A stretch of DNA of 32,937 nt from Frankia nepalensis (GTDB taxonomy: Bacteria; Actinomycetota; Actinomycetes; Frankiales; Frankiaceae): NCBI RefSeq assembly GCF_016786325.1, contig NZ_JADWYU010000178.1, positions 1-32,937 on the forward strand, read 5' to 3'. Below the pieces are notes generated by a model. The model ran no database searches. It was not told where the DNA came from and worked only from the letters and a program-made list of their open reading frames with translations. Shown here piece by piece: positions 28,726 through 32,937 of this stretch; within the stretch, counting starts at the first letter, position 1; every line of letters begins with the position of its first letter. The position numbers were made by a program, and so were the translations under genes.

Positions 28726-28932
28726 TCAGCCGACCCGCGCGGACTGGCCGCCGACCGTGACGACGTCGCCGCGGGCCAGCTGGCGGCCGCGGCGGGTCTC
28801 GACGTCGTCGTTCACCCGCACCTGGCCGTCGGCGAGCAGCGGCTTGACGTCTCCGCCGGTCTCGACGAGATCCGCGAGCTTGAGGAACTGACCGAGCCGG
28901 ATCATCTCTTCCCGGATCTTGACTTCGCGCAC
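28726..28932 (-). CDS. S4-domain RNA-binding protein (YbcJ/YaaA type)
   Basis: The 68-residue form starting at GTG 28932 (VREVKIREEMIRLGQF) matches the normal length and beginning of small actinobacterial S4 proteins; the frame is open to a GTG at 29010, but that extension has no conserved look. The protein is essentially one S4 domain: IRLGQFLKLADLVETGGDVK, then LLADGQVRVNDDVETRRGRQL and GDVVTVGG. S4 domains bind structured RNA, often rRNA; the role of these short proteins is not settled. It is the last gene of a leftward series, 96 bases after the preceding gene's stop, and has only a weak GGACGA close to its start, so it may be translated from its own or the shared transcript. Confidence 0.85.
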   Translation of the reverse strand: MREVKIREEMIRLGQFLKLADLVETGGDVKPLLADGQVRVNDDVETRRGRQLARGDVVTVGGQSARVG

Positions 28933-29028
28933 TCGTCCAGCATGCCCGTCACCCGGTGAGCGCCGGCCACCCGCCGCCGTGGCCGCGAACCATGGGCTGT
29001 CGACGACCACCGCGACGCCGCTCGACGA

Positions 29029-29343
29029 TCAGACGTCGCCGGGCCGGTGGGTCGACACGTGCCGGAACGGCCAGGCGTGCGCCGGGCGGCGCAGCAGGTC
29101 GCCCGGCGGCGCGGGCAGCCGCGGCGCCAGCCCGGCGAACCGCGCAATGACCACCACCCGCTCGTCCGACGCGTCGAACACCTCGACCCGCAGACACCCG
29201 GCCCGCCCCAGCAGGTCCGGCACCGCGGTGTTCCGTACCCACGCCACCAGCTCCACCAACCGCCCCGGCGCCGCCCGGACCTCCCACATCACGGTGTCGT
29301 GCCGGCTGGTCGGGGAGGTCCCGCCGTCACCTTGGTCGGTCAT
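29029..29343 (-). CDS. Small ferredoxin-fold (dimeric alpha/beta barrel, ABM-like) protein
   Basis: ATG 29343 has GAAGGG 7 bases upstream and gives 104 residues. The core DTVMWEVRAAPGRLVELVAWV, RAGCLRVEVFDASDERVVVIARF and the closing HAWPFRHV resemble antibiotic-biosynthesis-monooxygenase-like dimeric barrels, which act as cofactor-free monooxygenases, heme-degrading enzymes or simple binding proteins. No catalytic residue can be assigned. It follows the mycofactocin-type SDR by 62 bases on the same strand and is probably co-transcribed, which suggests a role in the same oxidation step or in handling its product. The N-terminal 15 residues are Gly/Ser/Thr-rich. Confidence 0.7.
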   Translation of the reverse strand: MTDQGDGGTSPTSRHDTVMWEVRAAPGRLVELVAWVRNTAVPDLLGRAGCLRVEVFDASDERVVVIARFAGLAPRLPAPPGDLLRRPAHAWPFRHVSTHRPGDV

Positions 29344-29405
29344 CGGGTGGCCCTTCGCTTGGCCCTTCGCCGTTCTTGGGCGTGTATCCGGCTCGCCGCG
29401 TCGGT

Positions 29406-30266
29406 TCAGCCGGTGAAGCCGCCGTCCACGGGGATGACGGCGCCGGTGAGGGCGCCGGCGGCGGGGGAGCAGAGGAAGGCGACCGTGGCCGCCACCTCGG
29501 CGGGGTCGAGCAGGCGGCGCAGGTAGGCGTGCTGGGCGAACTCCCGTGGATCGGCCAGGTCGTACACGGCCGCGGTCTCGGCGAGCATCGTCGTGTCCAT
29601 CGAACCGGGGCAGACGACGTTGGCGGTGACCGTCGTGCCCGCGAGGTCGGCCGCGATGCTGCGGACCAGGCCGACCACACCGTGCTTCGAGGCCGAGTAC
29701 GCGGCCAGCCGGGACAGCGGGCGGGTGCCGGCTGCCGAGGAGACCGCCACGAACCGGCCGGCTGGCGCGGTGAGCAGCGCCGGCAGCGTCGCCCGGGCGG
29801 TGTTGAGCACGCCGGTCAGGTTGACGTCGAGCAGGAGCCGCCAGGTGTCGTCGTCGGTCTCCCAGCCGGGTGGCCCACCGGCGATCACCCCGGCGGCGGC
29901 GACCACCGCGTCGAGCCGGCCGAACCGGTCGAGCGCGACCCGCGCCGCCGCGTCCAGGTCGGCCTGCTCCCGCACGTCCGCCCGGACCGCGACCGCCTCC
30001 CGGCACCCGGCGGCCACCGCCGCGAGCTGCGCCCTGGTGGCGAAGGGGTAGAGGTGGTGGCGGCCGGGCTGGTCGTCCGCGTCAGACACGTCACCGCTGG
30101 TGGGGGTGACGGGGGTGTCGTCGACGGCGATGTCGGTGAGGACCAGGCGGTGGCCCGCGGCGTCGAGCGCCCGGGCGACCGCGGCACCCAGGCCACGGGC
30201 CGCGCCGGTGACCAGCGCCACCGGCGCGTCGACCGCGCCCGGCGGCGTCACCGAGGGTGAGGTCAC
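29406..30266 (-). CDS. Mycofactocin-type short-chain dehydrogenase/reductase
   Basis: GTG 30266 is preferred because GAGGAGG lies 5-6 bases upstream; an upstream extension to 30353 would consist of an 18-bp DNA duplication read as DDPWSDDDPWSDEE. The 286-residue protein has the SDR features: ALVTGAARGLGAAVARAL (nucleotide loop), AAAGV, catalytic Ser in VAVSSAAGT, and Y-x-x-x-K in YSASKHGVVGLV. Between strands 2 and 3 it has a long insertion with HHLYPFATRAQL, similar to the YPLATPEDL of mycofactocin-coupled SDRs. These keep NAD tightly bound and pass electrons to mycofactocin. An MftE-like gene lies two genes upstream, which supports that reading. It probably oxidises an alcohol; the substrate is unknown. 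Confidence 0.87.
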   Translation of the reverse strand: MTSPSVTPPGAVDAPVALVTGAARGLGAAVARALDAAGHRLVLTDIAVDDTPVTPTSGDVSDADDQPGRHHLYPFATRAQLAAVAAGCREAVAVRADVREQADLDAAARVALDRFGRLDAVVAAAGVIAGGPPGWETDDDTWRLLLDVNLTGVLNTARATLPALLTAPAGRFVAVSSAAGTRPLSRLAAYSASKHGVVGLVRSIAADLAGTTVTANVVCPGSMDTTMLAETAAVYDLADPREFAQHAYLRRLLDPAEVAATVAFLCSPAAGALTGAVIPVDGGFTG

Positions 30267-30276
30267 GGGTCCCTCC

Positions 30277-30312
30277 TCGTCGCTCCATGGATCATCGTCG
30301 CTCCATGGATCA
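30277..30312. repeat. Perfect 18-bp tandem duplication before the SDR start
   Basis: TCGTCGCTCCATGGATCA occurs at 30277-30294 and 30295-30312. It lies immediately upstream of the SDR ribosome-binding site and lengthens the apparent open frame. Confidence 0.85.
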
Positions 30313-30360
30313 TCGCTCTGCGTGCTGCCGGCCGGTCGCGTCGCCGAGGCCACCGAAAGA

Positions 30361-30395
30361 CCGGGCCGGGGCGTCGCGCGAGCGGCCCGGCCCGG
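30361..30395 (-). terminator. Hairpin after the luciferase-like oxidoreductase gene
   Basis: CCGGGCCGGG (30361-30370) pairs perfectly with CCCGGCCCGG (30386-30395), a 10-bp stem and 15-base loop, 8 bases beyond the stop of the gene at 30403. It may separate that gene from the SDR, or weaken read-through. Confidence 0.55.
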
Positions 30396-30402
30396 CGGGC
30401 GT

Positions 30403-31251
30403 TCAGCGTGGTGGGCCGGCCTCGATCCGACGAAGGGCGGCGTCGAGGTCGCCGGGCATCGGCCGGAAGCCTTCCAGCCACCAGGTCGCGCCAGCCGCCG
30501 CGATGGGCTCGACCGTCGCCCGGGCCTCGGCCGGCTGCTCCGCCGTGCGGCCGGTGATCACCACGTCGAACGGGTCGGCGCTCGCGCGCTGCTCCCGCAC
30601 GCCGGTGACGATCTCGGTCACCGCCGCCGGGGTCGGGTTCCAGGATCCGTCCTCCATGCTGACCAGCATCGGCACCACGCCGTCCCACCGGGCCGCTCGT
30701 CGCAGCGGCAGCCGCGCCGGCCAGTTGCAGCCGATCCAGACGGGCGGACGTGGTCGCTGCACGGGGGTCGGCTGGAACGTGACATCCGTGGCCGTCACGT
30801 GCGTGCCGTGGAAGTCCACCCGTTCACCGGACCACAGCCCGTCCAGCACCGTCAAAGTCTCGTCCAGCCGCCGCGCGACCACCCGCGGCTCCACCGGCTC
30901 GCCCCAGGTGCCGAACTCGGCCTCGAGCGTGAACCCCAGGCCAGCGCCGAACACGAGCCGGCCGCCGGACAGCCGGTCCAAGGACGTGGTCTGCCGCGCC
31001 AACGTCCCAGGACGTCGCCGCGCGGCCGCGGTCACCAGCGGGCCGAACCTGATCCGCTCGGTCGCCAGGGCGACCACCGTCAGCAGGACCCATGGGTCGG
31101 CGACATCCGTCGGACCGGCGTGCGGGAAGACCACGTGGTCCCAGACGAAGAAGCCGTCCCAGCCGGTCGCCTCCGCCCGCCGGGCGAGGTCCCCGACCTT
31201 TCCCGCGTCGGAGAACTCGCCAACATTGGGCACAGAGATGCCGTAACGCAC
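30403..31251 (-). CDS. LLM-class (F420-type) oxidoreductase
   Basis: The 282-residue protein is a luciferase-like TIM barrel. Characteristic segments are MRYGISVPNVGEF, ARRAEATGWDGFFVWDHV, PWVLLTVVALATERIRFGPLV, TTSLDRLSGGRLVFGAGLG and PVWIGCNW. The match is to actinobacterial F420-dependent enzymes, which reduce or oxidise diverse substrates with coenzyme F420; an FMN-dependent monooxygenase is possible. The GTG start at 31251 has no Shine-Dalgarno sequence; TAGAAG lies six bases upstream, so translation may be leaderless. Its MftE-like neighbour ends 52 bases upstream and the SDR begins after a hairpin, so the genes are arranged as a redox cluster even if not one transcript. The substrate is unknown. 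Confidence 0.87.
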   Translation of the reverse strand: MRYGISVPNVGEFSDAGKVGDLARRAEATGWDGFFVWDHVVFPHAGPTDVADPWVLLTVVALATERIRFGPLVTAAARRRPGTLARQTTSLDRLSGGRLVFGAGLGFTLEAEFGTWGEPVEPRVVARRLDETLTVLDGLWSGERVDFHGTHVTATDVTFQPTPVQRPRPPVWIGCNWPARLPLRRAARWDGVVPMLVSMEDGSWNPTPAAVTEIVTGVREQRASADPFDVVITGRTAEQPAEARATVEPIAAAGATWWLEGFRPMPGDLDAALRRIEAGPPR

Positions 31252-31303
31252 TTGTTGCTTCTACCACGGGGGTGCGCGGCCGCGGCGGGCCCGCCGCGAG
31301 GCC

Positions 31304-32095
31304 TCACGGCCGGTCGGCGTGGTCCGGCGTGGGACCGGCGTAGCCGGGCCAGGCCCGGATCGTCGCCAGGGCGTCGGCGGCGAACGCCTCGAGCAGGGTG
31401 GCGCCCTCGGTCGCGCTGGCGCCCGCGGGATCGCCGAGTACTCCCGACGGGCTGAGCGGACGCACACCCTGGCGGACGAGATCGGATATCGCGGGCGCCG
31501 GGCCGCGGGTCGCCAGGTCCAGCCGGACCAGCTCCGGCGCCAGGCGCAGCAGCAGCGAGGTCTCCATCCGGCCGGCGTGCAGGTCGCCCGCGGCGACGGG
31601 AACTCCGGCGGACACCGCGACCGCCGCGCGCGGCGCCCAGGCCAGGACCCGTCGGCCCTCCGCGGTCAGCAGCCGGACCGCGCCCCGGACCGCCGCCGCG
31701 TTGCCGCCGTGGCCGTTGACCAGCACGACCCCGCGGGCCGTGTCGTCGGCGGACCGGACGAGCTCGACGAGCGCCAGCTCCAGGGCACGGGTCCCGAGCG
31801 AGAGGGTGCCCGGGAAACCGGCGTGCTCGCCGCTCGCGCCATAGCCGAACGCGGGCGCCACCAGCAGACCCGGCAGCCGGGCCGCCACCGCGGTCGCCAC
31901 GGCCACCGCGATCCGGGTGTCCGTGTCCAGTGGCAGGTGCGGGCCGTGTTGCTCGGTGCTGCCGAGCGGCAGGAGCAGCAGGGGCCGCGGGTCGTCCAGC
32001 TCGGGCCAGCGCAGCTCGCCGAGTCCACGGGCCCGCTGCCCAGGCGGCCGCCGCCCAGGCGGCCGCGCCGATGAGGTGCTCACGTTCGGGAGCAT
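31304..32095 (-). CDS. mftE: Creatininase-family protein, mycofactocin peptidase MftE-like
   Basis: The 263-residue protein begins with a short Pro/Arg-rich tail and then has the creatininase fold. Metal-ligand motifs are LGSTEQHGPHLPLDTD (Glu, His, Asp), VNGHGGN and GDLHAGRMETSLLL (His, Glu). Segments YGASGEHAGFPGTLSLG and SPSGVLGDPAGASATEG are characteristic of MftE, which removes the C-terminal Val-Tyr-derived core from the MftA precursor during mycofactocin synthesis. The ATG start at 32095 has only a weak GGGA upstream. The usual partners MftA, MftB, MftC, MftD and MftF are not present in this window: upstream is the rRNA control region. Either they are elsewhere, or this is a paralogue. 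Co-location with a mycofactocin-type SDR supports the family call; the gene symbol is tentative. Confidence 0.8.
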   Translation of the reverse strand: MLPNVSTSSARPPGRRPPGQRARGLGELRWPELDDPRPLLLLPLGSTEQHGPHLPLDTDTRIAVAVATAVAARLPGLLVAPAFGYGASGEHAGFPGTLSLGTRALELALVELVRSADDTARGVVLVNGHGGNAAAVRGAVRLLTAEGRRVLAWAPRAAVAVSAGVPVAAGDLHAGRMETSLLLRLAPELVRLDLATRGPAPAISDLVRQGVRPLSPSGVLGDPAGASATEGATLLEAFAADALATIRAWPGYAGPTPDHADRP

Positions 32096-32585
32096 GGTCC
32101 CGTGGATCTGGCGGAGTCGCGCGCCCCTCCAGATACGTCAGCTCCAGACACGCCGACGGGGCTGCCTCGACCGGGCCAGGGCGCGGGCAGAAGTCGTCGA
32201 GATCGGAGGTTTGAACCGCCGACGGCCTGGGTAACCCCATCCTGGGTCGGCGCGAGTGCGTGTCGACCGTCACAGACACGTGCTCGACATCTGGCCTGAG
32301 TGTGTGTACTGTTAACGACTGCTGCTCCTGACCGGCGCCTCGCGCTGGCCGAGTCTGGATCCGCACCGCACCAGGGTGGTGACACCCCCGCGGTGATCGG
32401 GCCCAGCCAGAGGGAGTATGGTTCTGAACCAGCCCCGGTGCCGGGATCCGCGTTGAGCGGTTGCCAGCCTCCGATGGGTGGACTCAGTACTTGGAGACAC
32501 CGACGTCCCCGCCTGCGTGGAGTGTCGGTTTCTCCGCGGGCAACAACGTCAAGAAGTGGCGATCGCCAGCGCAAGTTGAGGCGAT
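32096..32585. other. Upstream part of the rRNA control region
   Basis: About 490 bases without a convincing gene on either strand. There is a CGTGTC...GACACG inverted repeat (32259-32280). Possible extra promoter-like hexamers are TACTGT (32305-32310, with TCGACA 15 bases before) and TATGGT (32417-32422), both weak. The start of the MftE-like gene and its promoter must lie at the left end. Confidence 0.4.
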
Positions 32586-32615
32586 TTGACACCCAGCAAG
32601 AAGGCTCGCTAGCCT
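32586..32615 (+). promoter_or_regulatory. rRNA operon promoter 1
   Basis: TTGACA (32586-32591), an 18-base spacer and TAGCCT (32610-32615) form a near-consensus sigma-70/HrdB-type promoter. Transcription would start near 32622, in an AT-richer stretch. Confidence 0.8.
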
Positions 32616-32719
32616 TAAAAGCGGAAAGTCGGGACCGAGTGCCTGTAGGGCGCCGTCCTCATTCCGCAAAGAGGCCTTCGGGCTCGGCGAAAGCGGCAAG
32701 TTCTCCCAAACCGGGAAAT

Positions 32720-32749
32720 TTGACAGACTCTCGCCGGAAACGGTACGGT
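32720..32749 (+). promoter_or_regulatory. rRNA operon promoter 2
   Basis: TTGACA (32720-32725), an 18-base spacer and TACGGT (32744-32749) form a second near-consensus promoter 134 bases downstream of the first with the same spacing. Tandem promoters are typical of actinobacterial rrn operons. Confidence 0.8.
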
Positions 32750-32867
32750 AACACCGGACAGCAAGCCAGCCGGGAAAATCCGGCAGGTGAGCGGTCCAAG
32801 CGGAACCCGGTGATCCCGGGTCACTCCGTGGAAGCCGTGAGAGCGGCGAAACGGGCGTACCCGCTCC

Positions 32868-32888
32868 TTGAGAACTCAACAGCGTGCC
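32868..32888 (+). promoter_or_regulatory. Conserved pre-rRNA leader element (boxA-like)
   Basis: TTGAGAACTCAACAGCGTGC is the leader motif found just upstream of 16S rRNA genes in Streptomyces, Mycobacterium and Frankia, with the TTGAG-AA-CTCAA inverted repeat. It is linked to antitermination and processing. The 16S gene itself is not reached before the window ends at 32937. Confidence 0.8.
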
Positions 32889-32937
32889 ATAGAAGTCAGT
32901 GCCATTTACCCCGTCTGCGGGTGGTGCTGGTGCCGGG

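Noticed and set aside
32200-32225. tRNA-like GGTTTGAACC segment
   Set aside because: No acceptor stem, D-arm or anticodon arm can be built around it.
31080-32366. 428-codon leftward frame overlapping the MftE-like gene
   Set aside because: Out of frame with the creatininase motifs; Arg/Gly-rich shadow.
32080-32592. 170-codon leftward frame in the rrn upstream region
   Set aside because: Covers only promoter-proximal DNA; no ribosome-binding site or motif.

Overview
The window is very GC-rich DNA with strong G/C bias at third codon positions, many GTG/TTG starts, actinobacterial gene families (DUF3417-type glycogen phosphorylase, a mycofactocin-type creatininase-family protein and SDR, F420-type luciferase-like oxidoreductase, TPR regulator) and an actinobacterial pre-rRNA leader at the right edge. 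A filamentous actinomycete is likely; Frankiaceae (Frankia or Pseudofrankia) is my best guess from overall style, not proven.

Layout, left to right. (1) 3-1106: 3' part of an unrecognised proline-rich protein whose low-complexity segment contains copies of a palindromic repeat. (2) 1534-8028: a secreted GH26-like glycosidase whose frame runs without a stop into a tightly coupled four-gene operon: HpcH/HpaI aldolase, PRTase/TRSP protein, StiP/PELOTA protein and HAD phosphatase. This is the core of the predicted Ter-associated biosynthetic module for a nucleoside-like metabolite. (3) 8266-10290: acetyl-CoA synthetase with a CRP-like site upstream, followed by tandem repeats starting at its stop codon. 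(4) 10599-18182: glycogen phosphorylase (+), a pentapeptide plus 14-blade WD40 protein (+) and, convergent, the glycogen debranching enzyme GlgX (-). (5) 18601-21686: enoyl-CoA hydratase and pirin (+), then a convergent membrane-anchored endonuclease/exonuclease/phosphatase-family protein (-). (6) 21796-25740: a TPR regulator (-) and, divergent, the electron-transfer flavoprotein pair etfB-etfA (+). (7) 25741-27327: a repeat-rich, hairpin-rich stretch with a suspicious block of G and C homopolymers, an intrinsic terminator and one small gene. (8) 27328-28530: a ROK sugar kinase. (9) 32095-28726: a leftward group of an MftE-like protein, an F420-type oxidoreductase, a mycofactocin-type SDR, a small dimeric alpha/beta-barrel protein and an S4 RNA-binding protein. 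(10) 32096-32937: an rRNA operon control region with two tandem consensus promoters and the conserved leader element; the 16S gene should start just beyond the window.

The genes fall into themes rather than one pathway: glycogen turnover (glgP, glgX, perhaps the ROK kinase), acyl-CoA and acetate metabolism with electron transfer (acs, enoyl-CoA hydratase, etfBA), a nucleotide-like biosynthetic module of unknown product, and redox enzymes with peptide-derived (mycofactocin) and F420 cofactors. The items most worth following are the Ter-type module without TerD or ATP-grasp partners, the missing stop codon between the glycosidase and the aldolase, the expanding WD40 array, and the palindromic repeat family with a probable assembly artefact in one copy.
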